Source: Methanobacteriota archaeon
GTDB taxonomy: Archaea; Thermoplasmatota; E2; DHVEG-1
DNA: 6,628 bases
Direction of reading: 5' to 3'
Assembly: GCA_026394435.1 (NCBI GenBank)
Contig: JAPKYG010000065.1
Location: forward strand, 1 to 6,628
Positions 1 through 5,620 of this stretch are shown piece after piece. The notes beneath the pieces are model-generated. The model was not told the DNA's origin. It ran no database searches and saw only the letters and a program-made list of their open reading frames with translations. The stretch's first letter is position 1; every line of letters begins with the position of its first letter. The translations under genes were made by a program, and so were the position numbers.

Positions 1-1137
1 TTAACAGGGTTGATGCCGTCTGGGCGAATGCACCTGGGCCATAAGATGGTGATTGACGAGGTCATGTATTATCAGAGCCTGGGCGCAGATATTTTTATTG
101 CGGTTGCTGACATTGAAGCGTACGCAACCCGAGGTTTTACCCTGGAGGAGACTAAGGAACTGGCTGTGAACGAATACATCGCCAATTACATCGCGCTGGG
201 ATTGAAACCAGAACACTGTCATATCTACTTCCAATCAAAACACCAGGATGTGAAAGATCTTGCTTTTCTTCTGGGAAAGAAGGTGAACTGGTCGCAGATG
301 GTTGCTACTTACGGGTTTGAAGGATCAACGAATATGGCACATATCTTCTCACCCTTGGTTCAAACCGGTGATATCCTGCATGTACAGCTTGAAAAGTTTG
401 GTGGCGTACGACCAACCCTTGTACCAGTTGGAGTAGACCAAGACCCGCATATCAGACTCAGCCGAGATATTGCTCAGGCTCATCGTCTCTATAATGTGAC
501 AGTGACAAAAGATAATAAAATCGGCGTGTTCGTCAAGGTTGATGCGAACATTAAAGAACTTTTAGATAACGCAGAGAAAATCTTAAAACAATTACAGTTT
601 TTTGATTTGAAACGCATCACCGAATATAAAGCAATTTATATTAACACAGCAAAAGAAGATGATATTCCTGGTATTGACGAAGCACTTGCACATATTGAAC
701 CAACGCTTGGCGGGTATGGGTTCCTACAGCCGTCGTCCACCTATCATCGTTTTATTACCGGTCTGACGGGGGAGAAGATGTCGTCGTCGAAACCAGAAAG
801 TGCGATCTTTCTTACGGACACCCCTGAAGAAGCGAATAAGAAGATCATGAATGCGAAAACCGGTGGTGCAGCAACCCTTCAGGAGCAGAAGAAATCTGGT
901 GGAAGACCAGATGAATGCATGATTTATGAATTGTTTTTATATCATCTGGTTGAGGATGATAACGAGCTGAAAGGAATCTATGAGTCTTGTAAGAAAGGGG
1001 AGTTGATGTGTGGCCTGTGTAAGAAACGTGCGGCAGAACAAATGGAAAAACTCCTCATCGATCTACAGGAGAAACGAAAAACAGCTGCGGGAAAAATGAA
1101 GGATTACTTGAAACAAAGTTATTCGTATGATTTGTAA
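1..1137 (+). CDS. trpS: Tryptophanyl-tRNA synthetase, archaeal type, 5'-truncated by window edge
   Basis: Class I aminoacyl-tRNA synthetase that charges tRNA-Trp with tryptophan using ATP, in the cytoplasm. The frame is open from base 1, so the true start lies outside; 378 residues are visible and roughly 50-75 N-terminal residues are missing compared with archaeal TrpRS. The HIGH signature is HLGH (visible residues 11-14), preceded by the PSG loop. The KMSKS signature is KMSSS (259-263), inside the stretch GFLQPSSTYHRFITGLTGEK that is characteristic of archaeal/eukaryotic TrpRS. The motif VGVDQDPHIR (143-152) separates TrpRS from the related TyrRS. The C-terminal part has the AKTGG and ELFLYHL segments and CGLCKK (337-342), all usual in this family. 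TTG and ATG codons at 10 and 13 are internal, since conserved residues precede them. The 3' end overlaps the convergent hypothetical gene by 19 nt. Identification is secure. Confidence 0.96.
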   Translation, partial: LTGLMPSGRMHLGHKMVIDEVMYYQSLGADIFIAVADIEAYATRGFTLEETKELAVNEYIANYIALGLKPEHCHIYFQSKHQDVKDLAFLLGKKVNWSQMVATYGFEGSTNMAHIFSPLVQTGDILHVQLEKFGGVRPTLVPVGVDQDPHIRLSRDIAQAHRLYNVTVTKDNKIGVFVKVDANIKELLDNAEKILKQLQFFDLKRITEYKAIYINTAKEDDIPGIDEALAHIEPTLGGYGFLQPSSTYHRFITGLTGEKMSSSKPESAIFLTDTPEEANKKIMNAKTGGAATLQEQKKSGGRPDECMIYELFLYHLVEDDNELKGIYESCKKGELMCGLCKKRAAEQMEKLLIDLQEKRKTAAGKMKDYLKQSYSYDL

Positions 1138-1628
1138 ATTCCATCGTCAGAAACCATTTTTTCAAAGTAGGTTCCAAGTTTTTTTTGTTGCGAGGAGAAC
1201 GTGTTTTTAAGGCAATGAAACGTGTCTTTTGAGGTAGACGCATGTCCTTGGACAGGTATTGTGATTCCGAGGTCTCCACCCTTCATCGCGCTGGTAAGGA
1301 TTTGTTGCGGAGGTATTCCCCTGTTGATGTTTGTAAGGATTTTCTTGATATCTCCTTGGATGATGCCGAAGTCTCCCGATTTTCTCGTTATTTGTTCTTC
1401 GATGTCTTCGTCGATGTGTCGTGCAAGTTTTGATCCTATTCCTTTGACCTCGAATGGGTTTTTGTTATATTCTTTTAACAGGTAAATTCCAATGCGAGGG
1501 TGGAAGATATAGCAGTCATGAGAGAATAAATCAGAATCTTGACCGAATGCTGCGTTCCATCCTTTTGGGTGTTTTTTTGCATCCCGGATGATATCTGAGA
1601 GAATGTCGTTTCTTGGTTTGATTTTCAC
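1119..1628 (-). CDS. Hypothetical protein, 169 aa, not recognised
   Basis: I do not recognise the family. The protein looks soluble, with no signal peptide or membrane segment. It has an aromatic and His-rich segment near residues 34-50 (LFSHDCYIFHPRIGIYLL), a Lys/Glu-rich middle with probable helices (62-100), and two cysteines (39 and 139). The frame is open far upstream to 1859, but that part would run antisense through the CBS gene. The GTG at 1628 is the only usual start codon near the point where protein-like sequence begins. AAGGT lies 4 nt before it, and an A/T-rich TATA candidate on the minus strand (about 1653-1664) would place the transcript start just upstream. The 3' end runs 19 nt into the end of trpS. 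Codon use, compositional balance and length argue for a real gene. The start is moderately sure; the function is unknown. Confidence 0.68.
   Translation of the reverse strand: MKIKPRNDILSDIIRDAKKHPKGWNAAFGQDSDLFSHDCYIFHPRIGIYLLKEYNKNPFEVKGIGSKLARHIDEDIEEQITRKSGDFGIIQGDIKKILTNINRGIPPQQILTSAMKGGDLGITIPVQGHASTSKDTFHCLKNTFSSQQKKLGTYFEKMVSDDGIYKSYE
1157..1186 (+). terminator. Probable U-tract terminator of trpS
   Basis: Downstream of the trpS stop are two T runs on the + strand, six Ts at 1157-1162 and eight Ts at 1179-1186. Archaeal RNA polymerase commonly stops at such U tracts without a hairpin. They lie inside the coding region of the convergent gene, so trpS transcripts would have a 3' UTR of about 20-50 nt antisense to that gene. 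The T runs are seen; terminator function is inferred. Confidence 0.4.
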
Positions 1629-1716
1629 GGGTACCTTATATAAGATAGTAAGATAAGAATATAACGGAGAGATCCAATATTCATCTATCTCTAACAAGGA
1701 TAATGGTGCGTAAGGT
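1629..1716. promoter_or_regulatory. Divergent promoter region between the hypothetical gene and the CBS gene
   Basis: This 88-bp region is A/T-rich and contains CTTATATAAG at 1635-1644, a perfect 10-bp palindrome. As a + strand TATA box it would give a start near 1665 and a leader of about 50 nt for the CBS gene. A second candidate, GAATATAAC around 1657-1664, could serve the + strand with a shorter leader. Its complement, GTTATATTC, is at the right distance for a nearly leaderless minus-strand transcript. TAAGATA occurs twice (1641-1647 and 1649-1655). The sequence elements are seen; which is used by which gene is inferred. Confidence 0.5.
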
Positions 1717-2136
1717 ATGTTGGTAAAAGAAATCATGACGAAAAATGTCGTAACCATTAATGCTGACGCGTCTGTGTTTGACGCATGTATAATGTATAAG
1801 GAAAAAAAAGTTGGTTGTTTGGTCGTGGTAGATGATGAAACCTGTGTTGGTATTGTCACTGAGCGGGATCTGATTGAGCGTTCGATTTGTCAACGTCGGA
1901 ACCCTGAGAAAACCAAGGTTCGTGAGATTATGTCTCAAAATATCAAAGTCGTGTATGCTTTGGATACGGCGGAGAAAGCGTTGGAGACGATGAAACAATA
2001 TAAAATCAAGAAGCTCCCAGTGATTTCTTCTGAAAAAGTCGTAGGGATTGTCACCATAACCGATATTGCGGAAGCACGTCCAGAAATCTCAAAACGATTT
2101 ATGGAAACCTGGATGAAAGCACAATGGAGAGACTAA
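1717..2136 (+). CDS. Stand-alone tandem CBS-domain protein
   Basis: A 139-aa protein consisting of one Bateman pair. CBS1 covers about residues 3-57 and CBS2 about 68-122. Each starts with the typical V-x-E-I-M segment (KEIMTKN at 4-10; REIMSQN at 69-75) and ends with the G-I-V-T-x-x-D loop (GIVTERD at 45-51, GIVTITD at 110-116). The Thr and Asp of this loop usually contact the ribose and phosphate of adenine nucleotides. Such small proteins commonly sense AMP, ADP, ATP or S-adenosylmethionine and regulate a partner; the ligand and partner are not shown here. No catalytic domain is attached. The ATG at 1717 gives the usual start, with the IM motif at residues 6-7. GGT directly before it is too close to act as a Shine-Dalgarno, so initiation may be SD-independent. 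It stands alone on its strand, divergent from the 169-aa gene and 10 nt from the convergent small operon. Confidence 0.92.
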   Translation: MLVKEIMTKNVVTINADASVFDACIMYKEKKVGCLVVVDDETCVGIVTERDLIERSICQRRNPEKTKVREIMSQNIKVVYALDTAEKALETMKQYKIKKLPVISSEKVVGIVTITDIAEARPEISKRFMETWMKAQWRD

Positions 2137-2141
2137 CAAAA

Positions 2142-2148
2142 TTTTTTT
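2142..2148 (+). terminator. U tract after the CBS gene
   Basis: A run of seven Ts begins 6 nt after the CBS stop codon and overlaps the last codon of the convergent 75-aa gene. It fits an archaeal U-tract terminator. There is no stem-loop before it. Function is inferred. Confidence 0.45.
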
Positions 2149-2374
2149 AAAGATACGTGAAAGGTTCTTTATGTCCATCCATGCGTTTTGCGCCTATGGT
2201 TAAAAACAGTACCTCAATTCGCGTGAGTTGTTCAGAGGTGATTCCGGTGTGTTTTAGAATGATTTCGTCTCGTTCGTTATACACAATAAGGGTGCAGTCC
2301 GTAGAGTTGTAAACTGCTTTATGGAGTTCGTTTTCTTGCAGCCATATCCAGATACGTGTGTTTTTATTCGTCAT
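2147..2374 (-). CDS. Small hypothetical protein, 75 aa
   Basis: I do not recognise this protein. Starting at the ATG at 2374 it has 75 residues; an in-frame TTG at 2383 would add three (MKP). It is soluble in appearance. The core looks like beta strand, turn, strand (about 26-43, TDCTLIVYNERDEIILKH), followed by a helix (ITSEQLTRIEVLFLTIGAKR, 45-64) and a charged tail ending PFTYL. That order suggests a compact alpha/beta mini-domain. There is no clear Shine-Dalgarno before either start. It follows the 39-aa gene by 18 nt (9 nt if TTG is used), so co-transcription and translational coupling are likely. The balanced composition, with stop placement 10 nt from the convergent CBS stop, supports a real gene. 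No enzyme motif or metal-binding cluster is visible. Confidence 0.65.
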   Translation of the reverse strand: MTNKNTRIWIWLQENELHKAVYNSTDCTLIVYNERDEIILKHTGITSEQLTRIEVLFLTIGAKRMDGHKEPFTYL

Positions 2375-2392
2375 GGGTTTCAACTCGGTTGA

Positions 2393-2512
2393 TTAGTGTT
2401 TGAGGATGCGTGCCAGTTCTTTAATCCGGTTGGCTACGACAAAGTTTTTTGTGATATATTCAATCTCGTTTGCTTCCTCGGGACTTGAGATTTGGCCAAC
2501 GATCATCAACAT
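2393..2512 (-). CDS. Very small hypothetical protein, 39 aa
   Basis: A 39-residue reading frame: MLMIVGQISS, then PEEANEIEYI, TKNFVVANRI and KELARILKH. I do not recognise the product. A short hydrophobic start (LMIVG) is followed by what looks like a helix from about residue 11 to the end, acidic in its first half and basic in its last third. Expression signals are the strongest evidence. GAGGAG lies 9 nt before the ATG at 2512 (positions 2522-2527), and a TATA-like TTTTAAATAAAA sits about 20 nt further upstream. An in-frame stop lies further upstream with no other ATG between, so this start is well supported; a second ATG two codons later is less well spaced. It is the first gene of a minus-strand pair with the 75-aa gene and is divergent from the universal stress protein gene. 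Function unknown; it could also be a leader peptide for the next gene. Confidence 0.55.
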   Translation of the reverse strand: MLMIVGQISSPEEANEIEYITKNFVVANRIKELARILKH

Positions 2513-2521
2513 AGGTTTTCG

Positions 2522-2559
2522 CTCCTCAGATAACTCTTTTGTTTGTTTTATTTAAAACG
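2522..2559 (-). promoter_or_regulatory. Promoter and ribosome binding site of the small two-gene operon
   Basis: On the minus strand a TATA box reading TTTTAAATAAAA occupies about 2547-2558. A transcript starting some 25 nt downstream of its centre would begin close to 2527, leaving a very short leader. The Shine-Dalgarno GAGGAG (2522-2527) would sit at its 5' end, so a slightly earlier start is likely. Both elements are seen in the sequence; the start point is inferred. Confidence 0.6.
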
Positions 2560-2565
2560 AGTTGT

Positions 2566-2602
2566 TGTACAAATGATACCTGTTGCCTGTACAATTGTTA
2601 CC
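2566..2602. repeat. Operator-like 15-bp direct repeat, 22-bp spacing
   Basis: TGTACAAATGATACC (2566-2580) and TGTACAATTGTTACC (2588-2602) agree at 13 of 15 positions, with starts 22 bp apart, about two helical turns. The first copy contains the palindrome TTGTACAA (2565-2572). The pair begins 7 bp upstream of the minus-strand TATA box and lies about 55 bp from the uspA TATA box. This spacing suits two regulator dimers bound on one DNA face. The repeat is seen; operator function is inferred. Confidence 0.55.
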
Positions 2603-2643
2603 GAAACAAGAAGAAGCCTTTCTTTTCGTCTCACGAACATCTG

Positions 2644-2657
2644 GTTTTGCACAAAAC
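2644..2657. promoter_or_regulatory. Inverted repeat abutting the uspA TATA box
   Basis: GTTTTG-CA-CAAAAC is a perfect 6-2-6 inverted repeat whose right arm ends at the base before the TATA box, so it covers the place where transcription factor B contacts the promoter. A protein bound here could block or help initiation of uspA. It is too short and A/T-rich to be certain it is not chance. Confidence 0.4.
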
Positions 2658-2697
2658 ATTTAAATTAGCCTCACCTGATTCATAGTATGGTTGAGGG
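2658..2697 (+). promoter_or_regulatory. Promoter and ribosome binding site of the universal stress protein gene
   Basis: ATTTAAATTA at 2658-2667 is a strong archaeal TATA box. A start about 25 nt downstream would fall near 2687. GAGGG at 2693-2697 is a Shine-Dalgarno 6 nt before the ATG at 2704, which decides that start over the in-frame TTG at 2698. An ATG at 2686 is out of frame and reaches a stop within seven codons. Confidence 0.68.
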
Positions 2698-2703
2698 TTG
2701 TGG

Positions 2704-3165
2704 ATGAAGGGCATCAATCGAGTTGTCATTCCTGTTGATACTTCCGATGTTTCGAAGATAGCCGCAGAACAAGGGGCATATTTTGCGAAACTGTTGAATG
2801 TAGAAGTCTCGATTATTTCCGTGAATGACTCCCGTCATTACATGTTGTCAAAAATACTTGAGGAAAAGATAGAAAGAGAGAAACAATCCGCAATTGACGA
2901 AGTGAAAAAAATCACGGAAGAACAAGGAGTGATGACGACAACGAAACTGGCTGCTGGTGCACCTGCTGTTGAGATCGTGAAGTACGTCAATGATGATGAC
3001 CTTATCATAATGGCAAGCCAGGGAAGAAAGGGATTCAATAAATTCTTTCTAGGGAGTGTCTCTGAAGAAGTGTTGAAGACAGCGCCGTGTGCGGTAATGG
3101 TCATCAAAGAAAAAACAAAGAAATGGACAGTGGATGACCTCACAACGCTCATTAAAGAAAAATAA
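2704..3165 (+). CDS. UspA-family universal stress protein
   Basis: A 153-aa single-domain Usp protein of the Rossmann-like, nucleotide-binding alpha/beta fold. The first strand RVVIPVDTSD (6-15) carries the Asp that usually contacts adenine. The later segment DDLIIMASQG (98-107) leads into the phosphate-binding signature. That signature is normally G-x2-G-x9-G-S/T; here it is A104-x2-G107-x9-G117-S118, so only the first glycine is changed, to alanine, as in many ATP-binding archaeal members. ATP binding is therefore likely but not certain. The domain ends with the typical APCAVMVIK strand (127-135), followed by an 18-residue extra tail (KTKKWTVDDLTTLIKEK). The middle (47-72) is a long charged helix. 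Usp proteins act in the cytoplasm in stress survival, usually as dimers; the specific partner is unknown. It is divergent from the small operon and convergent with dnaK, 8 nt apart. Confidence 0.93.
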   Translation: MKGINRVVIPVDTSDVSKIAAEQGAYFAKLLNVEVSIISVNDSRHYMLSKILEEKIEREKQSAIDEVKKITEEQGVMTTTKLAAGAPAVEIVKYVNDDDLIIMASQGRKGFNKFFLGSVSEEVLKTAPCAVMVIKEKTKKWTVDDLTTLIKEK

Positions 3166-3175
3166 AGGAGTTTTT
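3150..3175. terminator. Overlapping gene ends of uspA and dnaK with T-rich tracts on both strands
   Basis: Only 8 nt separate the two stop codons. On the + strand TTTTT (3171-3175) follows the uspA stop. On the minus strand, after the dnaK stop, comes the U-rich stretch CTTTATTTTTCTTTAA (about 3152-3167), inside the end of uspA. Each can act as an archaeal U-tract terminator; the minus-strand one is better. Transcripts would overlap by tens of nucleotides. Confidence 0.38.
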
Positions 3176-5057
3176 ATTCAGTGTCTTCATCTTTCTTTTT
3201 CTTTTTTTCTCCTTTGACTTTATAATCTGCGTTTATTGTGGAGTCATCATCAGAGGGATGTCCTTTCCAAGATTCATCAGATTTTGAGGGGTCTCCGCTG
3301 TTTGTTTGTTGGTATTGTTGCGCTGCCTGCTGATAGATCTTTGTTGATGCTTTCTGCAATTCTTGAGTTAATTTGTCTGAGTTTTCCTTAATCTTGTCCA
3401 TATCATCACCCGTAAGTGCTTCTCGAAGTTCCTTTAATGCTTTTTCGAGATTCTCTTTATCTTCGCTGGAGAACTTATCTTTTAATTCTTCCAGTGTTTT
3501 TTCGGTGCTGTGTACGAGTGAGTCTGCAATGTTCCGTATTTCGATTTTTTCTTTGCGTTTCTTGTCTTCGTCTTCATGTTCTTTTGCTTCTTTTCGCATC
3601 CGTTCGATTTCAGAATCAGAGAGTTTCGTGGACCCAGTGATGCGGATGGATTGTTCTTTTCCGGTTCCGAGGTCTTTTGCAGAAACGTTCATAATACCGT
3701 TCACGTCAATGTCAAAGGTGACTTCGATTTGTGGGATGCCTCGTGGTGCAGATAGGATGCCGTCTAGGTGGAATCGTCCAAGGCTTTTGTTGTCCGCTGC
3801 CATGGGTCGTTCTCCTTGTAAAACATTGATTTCGACGCTGGTTTGGTTGTCAGCGGCCGTGGAAAACACCTTGCTTTTTCGCGTAGGTACGGTGGTGTTG
3901 CGGTCAATCAATGGTGTCGCCACACCGCCAAGGGTTTCGATACTTAAGGTCAATGGGGTGACATCAAGGAGTACAATATCTTTATCGATTTCACCAGAGA
4001 GCACACCAGCTTGAATTGCGGCACCGATCGCGACACATTCCATTGGGTCGACCTCTCGTTTCGGTTTCTGTCTGAAAATCTCCTCGACTTTCTTCTGTAC
4101 CATCTGCATGCGGGTGACACCGCCAACAAGCACGACGTGATCAATATCTTCTGGTTTCAGTTTCGCATCTTGTAATGCTTGGCGGCAGGGTTTTTCGCTA
4201 CGCTGGACAATCGGAGAGATAATTTCTTCAAGTTTGGTTCGAGTCAGTTTTATTTCAAGATGTTTTGGTTCTCCGGTGACGACGTAGATGTAGGGAAGGT
4301 TGATATCGGTTTGAAGCGTCGAAGATAATTCTATTTTTGCTGTTTCTACTGCTTCTAAAACTCGTTGTAACGTTTTCGGTTCTTTACGGAGATCAACACC
4401 ATGTCGTTTCTTGAATTCTTCAGCGATGTAATCGACCAGTGCGCTATCCATGTCAGAGCCGCCGAGTTGCGTATCACCACTAGTGGATAAGACTTCGAAG
4501 ACGCCACCTCCAACTTCCATGATCGTGACATCAAGGGTTCCCCCACCGAAATCATACACCGCGATTTTCTGATCGCCCTCCTTATCTAACCCGTAGGCGA
4601 GAGCGGCAGCGGTCGGCTCATTGATGATTCGTTTCACATTGAATCCCGCAATCGCACCAGCATCCTTGGTTGCCTGCCGTTGATCATCATTAAAGTAGGC
4701 AGGAACCGTAATCACTGCATCGGTAATCTTTTCACCAAGAAAATCCTCAGCGTCTTTCTTTATCTTCTGAAGGATAAACGCAGATATCTGCTGCGGCGTA
4801 TAGGTTTTCCCACGTAGATTGACTTTCTCATTTGTCCCCATCTTTCGTTTTATTCGTTGGACAGTTCCTTCGGTGTTGGTGACTGCTTGTCGTTTCGCTG
4901 CTTCACCAACCAGCATTTCCCCGGTTTTTGTAAACGCGACAACTGAGGGAAAATATGGTTGTCCTTCTACGCTCTTTATGACGACTGGTTTTCCTGCTTC
5001 GATATACGCTGCCTCAGAATTTGTGGTTCCGAGATCAATTCCTATAATCTTACTCAT
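3174..5057 (-). CDS. dnaK: Hsp70 chaperone DnaK
   Basis: ATP-driven cytoplasmic chaperone of 627 aa that binds exposed hydrophobic segments and works with DnaJ and GrpE. The ATPase domain (about 1-360) has phosphate loop 1 GIDLGTTNS (6-14), the NEPTAAALAYGL segment (146-157), phosphate loop 2 DFGGGTLDV (169-177) and the adenosine motif VVLVGGVTRM (308-317). The interdomain linker is IVLLDVTPL (361-369). The substrate-binding beta domain runs to about 480 (GERPMAADNKSLG, FDIDVNGIMNVSAKD), then the helical lid to about 580 and a disordered Gln/Ser/Asp-rich tail. The ATPase domain lacks the insertion near residue 75 found in proteobacterial DnaK, as in Gram-positive and archaeal forms. The tail ends KGEKKKKKDEDTE, more basic than usual. 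The start at 5057 is fixed by GGAGGTG 6 nt upstream; an 18-residue in-frame extension into grpE is not used. It follows grpE by 25 nt; no dnaJ follows. Confidence 0.98.
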   Translation of the reverse strand: MSKIIGIDLGTTNSEAAYIEAGKPVVIKSVEGQPYFPSVVAFTKTGEMLVGEAAKRQAVTNTEGTVQRIKRKMGTNEKVNLRGKTYTPQQISAFILQKIKKDAEDFLGEKITDAVITVPAYFNDDQRQATKDAGAIAGFNVKRIINEPTAAALAYGLDKEGDQKIAVYDFGGGTLDVTIMEVGGGVFEVLSTSGDTQLGGSDMDSALVDYIAEEFKKRHGVDLRKEPKTLQRVLEAVETAKIELSSTLQTDINLPYIYVVTGEPKHLEIKLTRTKLEEIISPIVQRSEKPCRQALQDAKLKPEDIDHVVLVGGVTRMQMVQKKVEEIFRQKPKREVDPMECVAIGAAIQAGVLSGEIDKDIVLLDVTPLTLSIETLGGVATPLIDRNTTVPTRKSKVFSTAADNQTSVEINVLQGERPMAADNKSLGRFHLDGILSAPRGIPQIEVTFDIDVNGIMNVSAKDLGTGKEQSIRITGSTKLSDSEIERMRKEAKEHEDEDKKRKEKIEIRNIADSLVHSTEKTLEELKDKFSSEDKENLEKALKELREALTGDDMDKIKENSDKLTQELQKASTKIYQQAAQQYQQTNSGDPSKSDESWKGHPSDDDSTINADYKVKGEKKKKKDEDTE

Positions 5058-5063
5058 ATCATA

Positions 5064-5070
5064 CACCTCC
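5064..5070 (-). promoter_or_regulatory. Strong Shine-Dalgarno of dnaK
   Basis: GGAGGTG on the minus strand lies 6 nt before the dnaK ATG and matches the archaeal anti-Shine-Dalgarno fully over seven bases. It selects the start at 5057 and contrasts with grpE, which has none. A three-base-shifted ATG at 5062 opens only a two-codon frame. Confidence 0.85.
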
Positions 5071-5082
5071 AAGGTGGTTTTA

Positions 5083-5592
5083 TTATGGTTTCTTTTTTGC
5101 GACAATAACATGGGCTGGTCGGAGGAGTTTTTCTCCTACCAGATACCCTTTTTTTATTTCATCAAGGATTGTTCCATCAACGCATTCGGATTGTTCTATA
5201 GTTGAGATTGCGTTATGAAGCTGATAGTTGAAAGGTTTTCCTTTACAGTCAATGTAGGTTATTCCTTCTTTTTCTAGGAATTTGTCAAGGTTTTCTAGTA
5301 AAAGTTTTAATCCTGATTTTGGGTCGGAATCCTCATATGCTTTTTTCAAGAGTTCGGTTAGGTCGAGGAGTTCGAGCAGGTATTTTTTCTTGATATCTTC
5401 TTTTTGAGCTTGTAGTTCTTTTTCCATGCGTTTCTGGTAGTTTTGAAAATCAGCGAGCGTTCGTAGATATTTGTCGTTTTTATCCATGATCTCTTGATGG
5501 AGTTGTGTGTTTTCTTCTTCTAATTTTTTTATAGTATGATGTGCTGTTTCTTGTGTATTTTTCTTGGTGCCAGTTGGTTTTTTTGTTGGCAT
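5083..5592 (-). CDS. grpE: GrpE, nucleotide exchange factor of DnaK
   Basis: A 169-aa cytoplasmic cochaperone that releases ADP from DnaK. A Lys/Thr-rich, likely disordered N-terminus (1-18) leads into a long coiled-coil helix (about 20-86) that forms the dimer stalk and contains RTLADFQNYQKRMEKE (44-59), the family's R-x2-ADF-x-N-x2-KR core. A helical segment (about 92-110) and the C-terminal beta domain follow. The GrpE signature is seen as FNYQLHNAI (121-129, Tyr where Pro or His is usual) and GYLVGEKLLRPAHVIV (149-164). The start is the ATG at 5592; a GTG at 5598 is an alternative. No Shine-Dalgarno precedes either, because the upstream 35 nt are almost all pyrimidine. A longer in-frame extension to 5712 would run through the end of the thermosome gene and is not protein-like. 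The order grpE, then dnaK 25 nt later, indicates one transcript. Confidence 0.95.
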   Translation of the reverse strand: MPTKKPTGTKKNTQETAHHTIKKLEEENTQLHQEIMDKNDKYLRTLADFQNYQKRMEKELQAQKEDIKKKYLLELLDLTELLKKAYEDSDPKSGLKLLLENLDKFLEKEGITYIDCKGKPFNYQLHNAISTIEQSECVDGTILDEIKKGYLVGEKLLRPAHVIVAKKKP

Positions 5593-5599
5593 AATCACT

Positions 5600-5620
5600 A
5601 AAAAAATAAAAAAAAAGAAA
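5600..5620 (-). terminator. Long U-rich tract between thermosome gene and grpE
   Basis: On the minus strand, starting 12 nt after the thermosome stop, the sequence reads TTTC, nine Ts, A, seven Ts. This is the best U-tract terminator in the window. It occupies most of the 40-nt gap before grpE, and no TATA box for grpE is evident at the right distance, so grpE-dnaK may depend on read-through. The tract is seen; its effect is inferred. Confidence 0.6.

Noticed and set aside
1629..1859. Open minus-strand frame extending the 169-aa gene upstream by 77 codons to 1859.
   Set aside because: It runs antisense through the start of the well-supported CBS gene and its promoter, and its sequence is low-complexity Thr/Ser/Phe-rich, as expected of a shadow frame.
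2393..2559. Reading the small operon as a toxin-antitoxin pair.
   Set aside because: Size and an operator-like site fit loosely, but neither protein shows a known toxin fold, catalytic residues or DNA-binding motif.
2566..2602. Start of a CRISPR array or attachment site.
   Set aside because: Only two short imperfect copies with a 7-bp spacer and no integrase or cas gene nearby; operator spacing explains it better.
2602..2628. Possible hairpin CGAAACAAGAA...TTCTTTTCG in the uspA upstream region.
   Set aside because: Needs a 2-nt bulge and consists mostly of A-T pairs in an A/G-rich to T/C-rich stretch; it lies upstream of the likely transcript start, so an RNA role is doubtful.
3373..4014. 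213-codon + strand frame inside dnaK, with a smaller overlapping one at 3416-3640.
   Set aside because: Ser/Phe/Arg-rich composition typical of the antisense of Glu/Lys-rich coding sequence; dnaK motifs on the opposite strand are unbroken.
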